From an uncultured Cytophagales bacterium (GTDB lineage: Bacteria > Bacteroidota > Bacteroidia > Cytophagales > Cyclobacteriaceae), in the NCBI GenBank assembly GCA_913057175.1, contig CAJXNP010000002.1:1-64000 (forward strand): a DNA stretch of 64,000 bases. Reading direction: 5' to 3'. Numbering within the stretch: position 1 is the first letter of the stretch; every line of letters begins with the position of its first letter. The notes beneath the pieces are model-generated. The model was not told where the DNA came from, ran no database searches, and saw nothing but the letters and a program-made list of their open reading frames with translations. The translations under genes were made by a program, and so were the position numbers. Below, piece after piece: positions 27,662 through 37,578 of the stretch.

Positions 27662-30094
27662 ATGATCATCGCCATTAAGCCCATCAACCTTCTATTTTTC
27701 CTGTTAGGAATTACCCAAACTATTTGCGCTCAATACTCGATCACGGGAAGAATTGCGGATGAAAGTGATTCTGGTGTTCCATTTGCCAACGTCTTATTGC
27801 TCAATTTACCGGATTCAACACTGGTTAGGGGTCTCGTAACTGATCTGGAAGGTAAGTTCAGTTTTTCAAATGTTTCCCGTGGAGATTATTTTATACAAAG
27901 TTACATGGTAGGATTTGAAAAATCCTATTCTTCAAAGATACTTACCAGGGAAGATAGAGACTTAAGCATCCAGGACATCATCTTAATAGAGGATACTCAG
28001 GAGCTGGAAGAGGTAGTTGTCAAAGCAGATAAGCTTTTGTATGAACAAACCCTTGATCGAATGGTGATCAATGTACAGAGTAGCCCCCTTATGGCAGGTA
28101 ATTCCGTTCTGGAAATTCTCGAGCGCTCACCTGGAGTCATCGTGAACCGACAGAATTCTACGGTAATGATGAATGGAAAGAGTGGCGTGATGGTCATGAT
28201 CAATGGAAAATTGACCCGCATGGATATTACTGCCCTGTTCGGGATGCTAGATGGTATGCCAGCCAGCAATATTGATAAAATCGAACTGATTACCACACCT
28301 CCGGCCAATTTTGATGCGGAAGGCGATGCAGGTTTTATCAATATTGTATTAAAAAGGAATGACTATGAGGGTATGAACGGCGGTATTTCTGCCATGGTAG
28401 GTACAGGTAGAAGGGCATTATATTTGGCTGGCGGGAACTTCAATTACCGACAAAACAAAATAAATGTTTTTGCCGATTTAAACTTTAATCATAATGGAAA
28501 CAATCAGTTTATTGATACCAACAATGAAATAATAAATGACGATTATGTCTTTAGCTCAACCAGCAGGGCAGACCGATTTGGAGGATATAATATTACAACA
28601 GGAAGAATTGGTGTTGATTATTATGTGTCTTCCAAAACAGTCATAGGTTTTCTAGGGACATTATTCATCAGGAACTGGGTACAAGATACTTATTATCAGT
28701 CATATTATAGCATAGAACCGGGAATAGACACACTGGTTACCGGGATAAGAACAAATGAAAATCCACGGCAACAATACATGATGAACATTAATTTCCAGCA
28801 TCAATTTAATGACCATCAGCAATTAAATGTCGATTTTGATTATTTTATTTACAGCTCAAACCAATTTCAGACTTACGCAAACCAGTATTTCCTGGAAGAC
28901 GGTCAAAACGTTTATAATGAGGACATAGATATAGATAAGATTACCCCCCTTTCAATCTATGTTGGAAAAATTGATTATAGAGTTCAACTCTCTGATCAAT
29001 TTACCTTCGAAACCGGGGCAAAGGCCACCTTAAGCCAGCTTGATAATGATGTCGAAACAAAACGACTGGAAGGTGACAGTTGGCAAACAGATCCCCAGTT
29101 TTCTGAATATTTAACGATGGACGAGGACATTTTAGCAGCATATGGGTCTCTTAGCGGTAATATAAATCAAAAACTACAGATTAAATTAGGGTTGAGATAT
29201 GAACACACGGTCACTGACCTAAAAGAGCAGGGTGGTACACCGGTAGTTTATAGAAATTATGGGAATTTATTCCCAACAGCTTTCATCAGCAGGAAAACAG
29301 GTGAACATAGCAGTTTGAATTTGTCCTATAGCTATCGAATTACCAGGCCTTCATTTTCAGAACTTGCACCATTTGTACTATTCATTGAACCACGAACATA
29401 TGTAACAGGCAACACCAGTTTACTTCCGACATTAACTCATGCCATAAAATCGACCTTTAGTTTTAAAAGTGTAAATCTTTCCTTTGAATATGATAGAATA
29501 TCAAATTCCATTTTCAGATTTCAACCCTCTCGAATTCCGGAAACCAATACAACTGTTCTTTCATCTTTAAACATTGACCGGGCCAATATGTTCAATTTCT
29601 CCCTTTCGTTTCCAATAACAGTTACCAGTTGGTGGGAAATGAGTAATAACCTGACCGGAATATTGAACCAGGTGACTGACAATTACTTTGAAGAGCAAAT
29701 GAATATCAGACAAACCTGGTTTACAGTTAATTCTACTCATAGATTTATATTGACTAATAACTTATCCATGGAAATAAGTGGGATTTATTATTCAGGTGGG
29801 CTGAGTGGAATTTCCATCAATGAGCCTTATGGCATGGTCTCTTTCGGTTTACGTAAAGAGTTCGGCAAAAACGGCGGTGCACTAAACCTGAATATTAGTG
29901 ATATATTTCGTACTATGTTAATTAGTCCTAGTGCCAACATACCCCAATTTAATTTAACTAATAGCTGGACCTACGATTTTGATACAAGACAATTAAAATT
30001 GACTTATACAAAAAACTTCGGCAATAATAAGCTAAAATCAAGGAGTAAACGCAGCACAGGTTCCGAAGAAGATTTAAAACGTGTAGGTGACTAA
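27662..30094 (+). CDS. TonB-dependent receptor-like outer-membrane barrel (OMP_b-brl_3 type)
   Basis: Outer-membrane protein of 810 residues. The signal peptide covers about 1-23. A carboxypeptidase-regulatory-like beta sandwich follows (about 25-110, SITGRIADESDSGVPFANV). A plug-like domain covers about 125-235 (MAGNSVLEILERSPGVIVN, SNIDKIELITTPPANFDAEG), then a large barrel ends in strand KLTYTKNF. There is no obvious N-terminal TonB box, and the plug resembles the outer-membrane beta-barrel family (PF14905) rather than SusC. It stands between two paralogous regulator genes, so it is a candidate target of one of them. Substrate unknown; no SusD partner is present. Confidence 0.85.
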   Translation: MIIAIKPINLLFFLLGITQTICAQYSITGRIADESDSGVPFANVLLLNLPDSTLVRGLVTDLEGKFSFSNVSRGDYFIQSYMVGFEKSYSSKILTREDRDLSIQDIILIEDTQELEEVVVKADKLLYEQTLDRMVINVQSSPLMAGNSVLEILERSPGVIVNRQNSTVMMNGKSGVMVMINGKLTRMDITALFGMLDGMPASNIDKIELITTPPANFDAEGDAGFINIVLKRNDYEGMNGGISAMVGTGRRALYLAGGNFNYRQNKINVFADLNFNHNGNNQFIDTNNEIINDDYVFSSTSRADRFGGYNITTGRIGVDYYVSSKTVIGFLGTLFIRNWVQDTYYQSYYSIEPGIDTLVTGIRTNENPRQQYMMNINFQHQFNDHQQLNVDFDYFIYSSNQFQTYANQYFLEDGQNVYNEDIDIDKITPLSIYVGKIDYRVQLSDQFTFETGAKATLSQLDNDVETKRLEGDSWQTDPQFSEYLTMDEDILAAYGSLSGNINQKLQIKLGLRYEHTVTDLKEQGGTPVVYRNYGNLFPTAFISRKTGEHSSLNLSYSYRITRPSFSELAPFVLFIEPRTYVTGNTSLLPTLTHAIKSTFSFKSVNLSFEYDRISNSIFRFQPSRIPETNTTVLSSLNIDRANMFNFSLSFPITVTSWWEMSNNLTGILNQVTDNYFEEQMNIRQTWFTVNSTHRFILTNNLSMEISGIYYSGGLSGISINEPYGMVSFGLRKEFGKNGGALNLNISDIFRTMLISPSANIPQFNLTNSWTYDFDTRQLKLTYTKNFGNNKLKSRSKRSTGSEEDLKRVGD

Positions 30095-30623
30095 CAAATG
30101 AATCATTTTGTTTAGCTGTTTGAAGCACTTTAATTAATATTAACTATCAACCTTATCATATTCACCACAGAAATAAGGGGAGGATGGTAATTGGATAGCT
30201 GTCGGATGTAATTCAATTAATAATATCCGATGCTTTTAAGTTCATTTTCATTCGGCAATAATAAAGAGCTCCGAAAAAGTCCTTTTCCTCAAAGGAAAGG
30301 CTTCTTTCTCTTTCACAGCAAATAAAAGGGTCATGCTTTAAGGACCTGAAACACCCTTAGCCGTCATGGCGAACTCAACGCAATGGTGTGTTGGAATCTC
30401 GATAATATAAATTTTTAAGTTCCCTTGGGAGGAATTAGTCGTACTATTAGGTTTAGATATATAGTTACTAAACAACTACATAAAGATCACTGTTATCCAC
30501 ATTGATAATTATGAGTTATTCTTGATCATTATTCTCACTTTGAATCTTCACAAAACCATTACCACCTCCGATTGATCAAATATTCATTTTATCGTATCTT
30601 ACTAATTAAACCACATTGCCAGA
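30095..30623. other. Intergenic region with hairpins between the receptor-like gene and regulator 2
   Basis: This 529-base gap has no gene I can support. One hairpin has arms TCGGAT (30202-30207) and ATCCGA (30225-30230) followed by a short T run. A second at about 30277-30305 (CCTTTTCC with GGAAAGG) is followed by a pyrimidine-rich stretch; either could end the receptor transcript. A promoter-like TTG (30572-30574), N20, TATCTTAC (30595-30602) lies 22 bases ahead of regulator 2. Confidence 0.4.
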
Positions 30624-32540
30624 TTGGATATAGACCACCAAGACGAGCTATCCATGGACGAGGAATTTCTTCTCCGCTTGGAGAAAACTGTCCTTGATAA
30701 TCTAGCAAATGAACAATTTAGCGTTGGGCAATTATCCCAAAAGGTGGGTATCAGCCGATCTCAATTACATCGGAAACTCAAACGCCTAACAGGCAAATCA
30801 ATCAGTCAGTACATACGGGATATTCGCCTGGAAGAAGCCAGAAAGTTACTTCAAATGGATGTAGCAACTTCTTCAGAGATCGGGTACAGGGTTGGATTTA
30901 GTAGCACCTCATACTTTAACTATTGTTTCCATTCTTATTTCGGATATCCTCCGGGTGAAGTAAAAAAAATCAAAGCAAGCCGTTCTGAAACAGCGTTGTA
31001 TAATGTTGCGCAAAATAAAAATGAAAGTGGAATAATTGAATCCGAAAAAGAAGAAAAAAGAAATCGAAAAAGGGCTTTCCCTTATATTAAAATAATTGCC
31101 AGTGTATTGATTTTCAGTATAGTTATAATTGGTTTCATTATTTACTTAAATCCAAACCAGAAAATCCATTCTACCCAGGAAAAATCCATTGCCATTTTGC
31201 CATTTGACAACTTAAGTACATTGGAAGAAAATCAATTTTTTGCGGATGGTATTGTGGAAGATTTACTAAATCGGCTTTCATTGATTGAAAACTTCAGGGT
31301 GATCTCCCGCACCTCTTCTGAAATGTACCGGCAGCGAGGGTCAAAATCCCTGAGCCAGATTGCCAGGGAACTCAATGTGAATTACATCATTGAGGGTAGT
31401 GTTCAAAGGGAAAATAATACCGCCCGAATCAATGTGCAATTGATTGATGCTGAACAGGATGATCACATGTGGTCCAAGCTGTATGACCGTGAATTAAATG
31501 AAATTTTCAAAGTTCAAAGTGAAATAGCCCTGAAAATTGCTACTGAACTGAATACAGTACTTACCGCACAACAAGAGATTGATATAGAAAAAAATCCTAC
31601 TACCAATGTTGAAGCTTTTGAAATGTATCAATTGGGAAGGTATCATTGGAATAAACGTACTAAGGAAGGCTATTTAAACGCCATTGAATATTTCAACAAG
31701 GCCATATCAGAAGATTCAAGTTATGCATTGGCATACGCAGGGATTGCCGATACATACCATTTAATGGCTGTTCAAGATCACATTGCGTGGACGGAAGGAA
31801 GGGATTTGGCGGTGAGCATGGCAAATAAAGCCCTCTCAATAGATTTCAAACTTGCTGAAGCACATACAGTGTTGGCCTCAGTGTATGCTTACCTCGACTG
31901 GAATTGGCTGGAAGCAGAAGAAGAATTTAAATTGGCATTTCATTTTGATCCAAACTATTCTACGGCAGCCCAATATTATTCGGAGTTTTTAACGATACTG
32001 GGCAGAAAAGAGGAGTCAAGGCAATACATTAACCACGCAGTTGAAGTTGATCCTTTATCATTTGTTATTCGACACATTAGCGCACGGCACTACTCAGATG
32101 ATGGTGACTTCGAAAAATCGATAGAAGAACTAAAAATCTGTGACGAAATAATTCCAAATCATCCTTGGACCAATAATGAACTTTTTTTCAACTACGTTTA
32201 TATAGGGGATGATAAATCCGCTCTTAACTGTTGCAGACGTTTAGGTAGTACATACTATCATAATTTTACACCAAACCAGGTCGATAGCATATATTCAATT
32301 GAGGGAATCAAAGGGATCTTACAGCTCAGGATAGATAGCACAAAAGCCAACATGCTAAAAGCAAGATGTTATGCTTTGCTGGGAGAGTCCGAAAAATCTT
32401 TAGACTGCCTTGAGCGAATTATGCAAAGAGAGCAAGGTCAGGCATTTCCATGGATATTGAGCGTGTATGGTTTTAAGGACCTCCATGACTTACCAAGATT
32501 TCAGCGCATCCGTCAAAAGCTGGGATTAACTCCTGGTTGA
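30624..32540 (+). CDS. Membrane-anchored AraC-type regulator with FlgO/TolB-like and TPR domains, paralog 2
   Basis: Same layout as the gene at 25295: AraC-type domain (about 32-117, VGQLSQKVGISRSQLHRKL), a charged linker, one membrane helix (about 153-175), a TolB/FlgO-like domain (about 186-300, SIAILPFDNLSTLEENQFFADG) and TPR-like repeats to the end. The sensory half diverges from the other paralogs and contains extra cysteines (CCRRLG). I keep the TTG start because the residues just after it (DIDHQDELSMDEEF) align with the MEPIxEPSMD starts of the sister proteins; an ATG at 30654 is the alternative. The next gene is the lipoprotein hydrolase at 32727. Confidence 0.83.
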   Translation: MDIDHQDELSMDEEFLLRLEKTVLDNLANEQFSVGQLSQKVGISRSQLHRKLKRLTGKSISQYIRDIRLEEARKLLQMDVATSSEIGYRVGFSSTSYFNYCFHSYFGYPPGEVKKIKASRSETALYNVAQNKNESGIIESEKEEKRNRKRAFPYIKIIASVLIFSIVIIGFIIYLNPNQKIHSTQEKSIAILPFDNLSTLEENQFFADGIVEDLLNRLSLIENFRVISRTSSEMYRQRGSKSLSQIARELNVNYIIEGSVQRENNTARINVQLIDAEQDDHMWSKLYDRELNEIFKVQSEIALKIATELNTVLTAQQEIDIEKNPTTNVEAFEMYQLGRYHWNKRTKEGYLNAIEYFNKAISEDSSYALAYAGIADTYHLMAVQDHIAWTEGRDLAVSMANKALSIDFKLAEAHTVLASVYAYLDWNWLEAEEEFKLAFHFDPNYSTAAQYYSEFLTILGRKEESRQYINHAVEVDPLSFVIRHISARHYSDDGDFEKSIEELKICDEIIPNHPWTNNELFFNYVYIGDDKSALNCCRRLGSTYYHNFTPNQVDSIYSIEGIKGILQLRIDSTKANMLKARCYALLGESEKSLDCLERIMQREQGQAFPWILSVYGFKDLHDLPRFQRIRQKLGLTPG

Positions 32541-32726
32541 TTTCCTTCCGAATTTCGCGTGCAACATAGTTTTTAAAAAATTTAAAAACTTTCACGACAT
32601 ACCTGATAACTCCGCCATCAAATTAATTCCCAATTTTAATCAAAGCTTTACTAAACACGTGGTCCGCGGTCATTTAAAATAATTGTTCATCCAGGCTATG
32701 ACTTAGCCTATCAAAACATTACGACC

Positions 32727-34439
32727 ATGAAAAAATTACCGCCATTTTCTATGATAAAGAAATCAAAAATTCTTTTCTGTTTGCTACTCTTATTTCTCAT
32801 CAGTTGTCAGGACAATGATGAAACCATCATATCAGATCCTGATCCCACTTCCACTTCAGGGGTTGAAGCCTGGCAGGATTTGGTAAGTGAATTGGTCTTA
32901 GACCATACGATCATTGTGCAAAAAAACCATTCCATCCAGGATGCTATCAACGCTGCTGAGCCTGGTAATGCCATTTACATTGAACCGGGCATATACAAAG
33001 AATCCCTCACCATCGACAAACCGGATATTTTGCTCATCGGCATCCAATCTGTAAACGGTGATAAGGTTATCCTTGAAAACCCCGGAGGAGCGAGTAAAGG
33101 GATAAATGTCACCAATAATGTTTCAGGAGTTGAAATCAGTAACATTGAATTACAAAATTTCGCCGATAATACTTCTTATACCACCAGTAATTCAGCAGTT
33201 CGAACAGCAGGTGAAACGCATGTCATCAAGATGAGTCGGGAGTGGGCCTGTAGTGCTATCGCCTATTATCAATTTGAGATCCAGATCGGTTCTGATCCAC
33301 ATAATGTAGTTCGAATACGAAGGTTTGTAAAGGAGGACACCCCTTATCAACCATTGCCAACTAATGGAGATATTTTTATGGCACACGGTGCAAATCAAAA
33401 CCTGGAAATTTTCTTTCGTACCGGTACAGATCTTCCTACTCCTCAAACATCTGCTTTCCTGTACCTTGCATCCAAAGGGATTGATGTCTGGGGCATAGAC
33501 CAGGCGTGGACCCTGGTACCCCAGGAAACCACTGAATTTGAATTTATGAAAGATTGGGGAGTAGAGCATGATGCAAAAAATACCCTTGCAGCACTTGCTT
33601 TTGCCCGTTTGATACGGGGATTTACCGGCCAGGGATATGGCCCTATGAACCTGCTCGGTTTCAGCTATGGAACGGCAGTTGCTTTTACAGCGGCAGGAAT
33701 GGAAACTCAACAAGAGCAAATATTACGGGATATCAAAGGGTTGATCAACACAGATCAGATCCTGAAATTTGATGATAAAGATGAAATGTACCGACAAAAT
33801 ACCTGCATGGGCACAACTGGTTTATTGGAACAGATTAACGCTGGAATTTATCAAGCCGGTAATGCCGGCAATTTGGGTAATGTTGGTCAATTGGCACATT
33901 CTGCACCTGACGAGCCCTCCCCTATTTTCCCCGGTTTAACCAATGCACAGGCTGCCTTTTTCATCGGGGCAAACATGTATTTACTGGGTGATACTCCGGC
34001 GCCATATTGGCATTTTACAGGTGGTAATCAAACCTCACCGGAAATGCCAGCAACAGACCTCCTTTTCACATCAACGGGTCGATGGTTAAAGCCATTACCT
34101 AATGTATCCGGAGTATCTTATATGCCAAATTTGGCGATATATGATTTAAATGCCTGCATGTGTGATGAGGAGGATGTGAGTTTTGATGACCATTTCTCAA
34201 AGATCTCCCTGCCAATCTTTTACCTTGGAGCAGAGGGTGGCTTCGGAAGCTATGGGTTATACACCAATAGCATCACAGCCAGTAGCGATATTACCTCCCA
34301 TATCGTAAGCAAAACTCCTGAACGATTTAACGATTTCGGACACGCAGATCTTTTTTATGCAGATAGCGCACCAGAAGATGTTTGGGAACCACTTTACCAA
34401 TGGCTGAGAGAACATAACGATGACGTAATGGGCCTTTAA
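32727..34439 (+). CDS. Lipoprotein with beta-helix-like N-terminal part and alpha/beta-hydrolase domain
   Basis: A signal peptide ends at the lipobox LISC with lipidated Cys 27, so the protein is anchored to a membrane facing outward. Residues about 60-150 look like the first turns of a pectate-lyase-type beta helix (SIQDAINAAEPGNAIYIEPG, then GVEISNIELQNF). From about 165 the character changes to an alpha/beta hydrolase: the oxyanion region at FMAHGANQNLE, nucleophile elbow GFSYG with Ser 313, and a late FGHADLF histidine. Activity could be an esterase, lipase or peptidase; the substrate is unknown. The ATG at 32751 is a second possible start. It directly follows regulator 2 and ends at a good hairpin terminator. 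Confidence 0.75.
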   Translation: MKKLPPFSMIKKSKILFCLLLLFLISCQDNDETIISDPDPTSTSGVEAWQDLVSELVLDHTIIVQKNHSIQDAINAAEPGNAIYIEPGIYKESLTIDKPDILLIGIQSVNGDKVILENPGGASKGINVTNNVSGVEISNIELQNFADNTSYTTSNSAVRTAGETHVIKMSREWACSAIAYYQFEIQIGSDPHNVVRIRRFVKEDTPYQPLPTNGDIFMAHGANQNLEIFFRTGTDLPTPQTSAFLYLASKGIDVWGIDQAWTLVPQETTEFEFMKDWGVEHDAKNTLAALAFARLIRGFTGQGYGPMNLLGFSYGTAVAFTAAGMETQQEQILRDIKGLINTDQILKFDDKDEMYRQNTCMGTTGLLEQINAGIYQAGNAGNLGNVGQLAHSAPDEPSPIFPGLTNAQAAFFIGANMYLLGDTPAPYWHFTGGNQTSPEMPATDLLFTSTGRWLKPLPNVSGVSYMPNLAIYDLNACMCDEEDVSFDDHFSKISLPIFYLGAEGGFGSYGLYTNSITASSDITSHIVSKTPERFNDFGHADLFYADSAPEDVWEPLYQWLREHNDDVMGL

Positions 34440-34491
34440 GTATCCGCTTCTTAGAAAGATCAGTCCTAAGCCTGATTAATTATAAATGTGT

Positions 34492-34528
34492 AAGCTACCC
34501 GTTCCATAATCGTTGGGCGGGTAGTTTT
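34492..34528 (+). terminator. Terminator after the lipoprotein hydrolase gene
   Basis: Arms CTACCCG (34495-34501) and CGGGTAG (34518-34524) are followed by TTTT, 56 bases past the stop codon. Confidence 0.7.
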
Positions 34529-34641
34529 ACTAATTTCTTTGTTCTAATAGTCACAACTCCATTACTCTATTCCTATGTTTTAAAAATTAATACTTGTTGT
34601 GTACCCATTTACATGCATCAAACACTTGCCCTGCAACATAC

Positions 34642-34796
34642 GTACACAAAAACTTACACTTTTTGGCAACATAACTATTAAGCTTCGCTAACGACTTTCC
34701 CTCACATTTGTATAAAGCTTTTCAATACGCAGCCGGCCACTGCAATCTTTCAATCAATGTTTAACCTGGTCAAAATGACCTGTAAATTCTACTACC
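34642..34796 (+). promoter_or_regulatory. Conserved leader/regulatory cassette, copy A
   Basis: This 155-base stretch ahead of the lipoprotein gene at 34797 is largely the same as 37579-37731 ahead of the sister gene. The first 42 bases (from GTACACAAAAACTTAC through TTTTTGGCAACAT to TATTAAGC) differ at only three positions. A second block includes AAAGCTTTTCAAT and GCAGCCGGCCACTGCAA, an imperfect palindrome with GCAG and CTGC ends. A dyad GGTCA-AAA-TGACC lies just before the ATG. These are candidates for binding sites of the neighbouring AraC-type regulators or for an RNA leader structure. Confidence 0.6.
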
Positions 34797-35390
34797 ATGA
34801 AATTTATGAGAAAACTATTAATCGTATGTACAAGTCTGCTTATTCTTTTTGCATGTGAGCAGCCGGAAGATGAAGTCCAGACAGAAATTGAAGATTCCGA
34901 AAGTTTCTGGTTTGGCAAGCATAGAAAATCTAAAAAGAAAGTAATTCCATTCTATTCAAAATTGGTAACATCTATGACCCCAACAGATGAGACGGGAAAT
35001 TGCGAAGCACCTTTTGACTTTTTCAACAACCAGGAAGGGGAAGGAATTATCTTCCCATTCGGAAAATTCACAACTAAAATCACTTTCTGTGTCAACATCT
35101 CAACCTTAGAATACAAAGATGGTGTAGGAACCTTTTTCATGGCCAATGGTGATGAGCTATACCTGACGGTTGCAGGGCAAATTTTACCTAGTGAAGACCC
35201 GGAATACGATCTCCAATTCCAGGACAAATTTTATTTCACCGGAGGTACTGGCAAATTTGAAGGTGCCTCGGGCTGGGGGGTTACCGACAGCTACGTTCAC
35301 CTGTTTCCGGAAGGTGGTGACCAGACCGATCATATTTGGAAGGGAGTTTTGATTCTTCCGAAATCACACGACAGAAGATGGAGTGACTGA
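34797..35390 (+). CDS. Small secreted lipoprotein, sister of the one at 37732
   Basis: A 197-residue lipoprotein: the signal peptide ends at LFAC with lipidated Cys 20, followed by an acidic spacer. The mature domain is beta-rich with CEAPFDFFNN, FGKFTTKITFCVNIST and the turn TGGTGKFEGASGWG. The GGTGxFEGAxG turn recalls allene-oxide-cyclase/dirigent-like small barrels; this is a fold guess, not an assignment. Two cysteines (in NCEAP and TFCVN) are conserved in the sister protein and may form a disulfide. The gene has the conserved cassette upstream and its own terminator downstream, and stands just ahead of regulator 3. Confidence 0.75.
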   Translation: MKFMRKLLIVCTSLLILFACEQPEDEVQTEIEDSESFWFGKHRKSKKKVIPFYSKLVTSMTPTDETGNCEAPFDFFNNQEGEGIIFPFGKFTTKITFCVNISTLEYKDGVGTFFMANGDELYLTVAGQILPSEDPEYDLQFQDKFYFTGGTGKFEGASGWGVTDSYVHLFPEGGDQTDHIWKGVLILPKSHDRRWSD

Positions 35391-35402
35391 AAACAAATCG
35401 AC

Positions 35403-35455
35403 AAGGGATATCGGTTATTTTAAAAAGATAATCTGATATCCCTTCTTTCTTTTTA
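35403..35455 (+). terminator. Terminator after the first sister lipoprotein gene
   Basis: Arms AAGGGATATC (35403-35412) and GATATCCCTT (35435-35444), with further inner pairing, are followed by a pyrimidine run rich in T. Confidence 0.82.
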
Positions 35456-35541
35456 TTATTAAGACATTTCCCCCTTTTCATTAGTCTTATATCAATGACG
35501 TTATGTTCATAAAATCCTTTTTTTAATTCTTTCTTCCCGGA

Positions 35542-35572
35542 TTGAACTAGTGGGTAAATAATATTATCTTAG
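35542..35572 (+). promoter_or_regulatory. Candidate promoter of regulator 3
   Basis: TTG at 35542-35544, 20 bases, then TATCTTAG (one mismatch to TAnnTTTG) at 35565-35572. Regulator 2 has a very similar TTG-N20-TATCTTAC arrangement at 30572-30602. Confidence 0.4.
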
Positions 35573-35600
35573 ATAGTGAACACACCGTACTTCTTACCCA

Positions 35601-37484
35601 ATGGAACCAATCAAAGAGACTTCCATGGATCAGGTTTTAATAAAAAAACTTACTGATACCGTTCTGGAAAATCTGGAAAATGAGCAGTTTGGGGTGGAAG
35701 AATTGTCCGAACAGGTTGGTGTCAGCCGTTCTCATCTACATCGAAAGCTTAAATTGCTTAAAGGTAAATCCGTCAGCCAGTTCATCAGGGAAGTTCGGCT
35801 GGAGGAGGCAATGAAATTATTACAGAAAGATGTAGCTACGGTTTCTGAAATAGCCTATCGTGTGGGATTTAATAGCCCGAGTTATTTCAATAAGGTTTTT
35901 CAACATTACTACAAAGTAGCTCCAGGCGAGCTAAAGAAAAACCCTCAGATAATACTCCCTGAAAAATTACGAGATGACAATGAATCGGAGGACAAGCCAG
36001 CGCCCTCACTTTGGAATCGTCCGGTATTCAAAACAGGTTCTTTTGCATCAATCCTGATAATTCTTATTATCACGACATTTTATTTGATATTTCCAAAATA
36101 TCCTTCAGAATACTCTGTGGCGGTGCTTCCATTTCATAATCTCACGGGTCAGCCAGAAAACGAGTACTTTGTAGAAGGAGTACACGGTTCACTAATCGGG
36201 GAACTAGGCCAAATTAGCTCACTCAGGGTTATTTCCCGAACTTCCACACTGAGGTTCAAAGATTCTAAGATGCTGATGGAAGAAATTGCGAATGAATTAG
36301 GTGTGAATACCCTGGTAGAAGGCTCTATCATAGGAGCGGGGGATAGTTTACGCATAATGATTCGCCTGGTACAGGTTTTTCCTAAGGAAAAACATCTTCT
36401 TGCTCAGGAATACAATGATTCGATGGAAAAAGTACTCAATATCCAAAGCACAGCTGCTTATGAAATTGCACAGAAAATAAACATTAAACTTTCAGATCAA
36501 GAAGAAAAGTTACTCTCTGAAACCAGGACCATCCATCCGGAAACATATAAAAACTATCTCCGTGGACTTTACCATTTGAATAGGGGTACGGAAGAGTCGT
36601 TCCAAACAGCGCTGGATTATTTTCAGCAAGCCATTGATCGTGACCCGGGAGATCCACTTGCCTACGCCGGTTTGGCAATGGGTTATGCCCATGTCGGCCA
36701 CGGATTGTCAGCCGATGAAGCATTTACCCGGGCAACCCGGGCTGCAGATAAAGCCCTTCGGTTAGATCCAACACTTGACGAAGTACACACAACATTGGCG
36801 ATCCTTTACCTCTACGACAAATGGGACTGGGAAAAATCAAAAAATGCATTTCAAAGTTCCCTGGCTGCTAATCCGAATAATGAAATTGCCCACGCTCATT
36901 TTGCCTGGCACCACGAACTTTTTGGTGATATGGAAAGTAGCATTTACCACGCAGAAAAAGCTATACAAATTGAACCGACTTCATCAACCTATTATTCCTG
37001 GCTTGCTCTTTTATATTTCGAAAATAATGAATTTGAAAAAGCAGAGTCTATGGCTAAAAAATCCCTGGAACTTCAGGAAAACTCATTCTATGGTTTGGTA
37101 ACACTTAACTGGTTGAGTTTAAAAAAGAACCACCACGAAGAAGCAATAGCTTATGTAGAACAAATGCCTGAATCAGATTCTCACTCAAAAGTATTTCTTG
37201 CACATACGTTTATACAAACTAATCAGCGTGAAAAGGCAATAGCCATATGGCATGAACTGGAGAAGGAGTCACAGCGAAATTGGGTAAACCCGGTACACAG
37301 GGCAATGATCGCCTCTTGTCTTGGATTGACAGATAAAGCATTTGAACTCCTGGATGAAGGTTACGAACAAAGGGTATATCCCATTACCTACCTCAATTTT
37401 TACCCGGCAACCCAATACATCCGTAGAGATCCCCGGTATAAGCATTTAATGAATAAGCTGAATATACCCTACCATGAAAATTAG
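35601..37484 (+). CDS. Membrane-anchored AraC-type regulator with FlgO/TolB-like and TPR domains, paralog 3
   Basis: Same architecture as at 25295. The AraC-type domain (about 30-113, VEELSEQVGVSRSHLHRKL and SEIAYRVGFNSPSYFN) is closest to that of paralog 4. One membrane helix lies at about 147-164. The TolB/FlgO-like domain starts at about 171 (YSVAVLPFHNLTGQPENEYF), and TPR-like helices run to about 620 with the recurrent Tyr-Ala-Gly-Leu-Ala pattern. The recognition helix of the first HTH has His (SRSHLHRKL) where paralogs 1 and 2 have Gln. It is flanked by the two sister lipoprotein genes, which are the most likely regulated genes by position. Confidence 0.85.
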   Translation: MEPIKETSMDQVLIKKLTDTVLENLENEQFGVEELSEQVGVSRSHLHRKLKLLKGKSVSQFIREVRLEEAMKLLQKDVATVSEIAYRVGFNSPSYFNKVFQHYYKVAPGELKKNPQIILPEKLRDDNESEDKPAPSLWNRPVFKTGSFASILIILIITTFYLIFPKYPSEYSVAVLPFHNLTGQPENEYFVEGVHGSLIGELGQISSLRVISRTSTLRFKDSKMLMEEIANELGVNTLVEGSIIGAGDSLRIMIRLVQVFPKEKHLLAQEYNDSMEKVLNIQSTAAYEIAQKINIKLSDQEEKLLSETRTIHPETYKNYLRGLYHLNRGTEESFQTALDYFQQAIDRDPGDPLAYAGLAMGYAHVGHGLSADEAFTRATRAADKALRLDPTLDEVHTTLAILYLYDKWDWEKSKNAFQSSLAANPNNEIAHAHFAWHHELFGDMESSIYHAEKAIQIEPTSSTYYSWLALLYFENNEFEKAESMAKKSLELQENSFYGLVTLNWLSLKKNHHEEAIAYVEQMPESDSHSKVFLAHTFIQTNQREKAIAIWHELEKESQRNWVNPVHRAMIASCLGLTDKAFELLDEGYEQRVYPITYLNFYPATQYIRRDPRYKHLMNKLNIPYHEN

Positions 37485-37578
37485 TGGCTAATCATTCCAA
37501 TTAATAAACCCCGTCCTATTTCGTATAGGTCCAAAATCCCAGCCTATAAGGCAACATAAGTGTACTCTTACAACATTT

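Noticed and set aside
30340-30420. Possible remnant of a GTCATGGCGAAC-type dispersed repeat
   Set aside because: Too degenerate to recognise with confidence and no second copy in the window.
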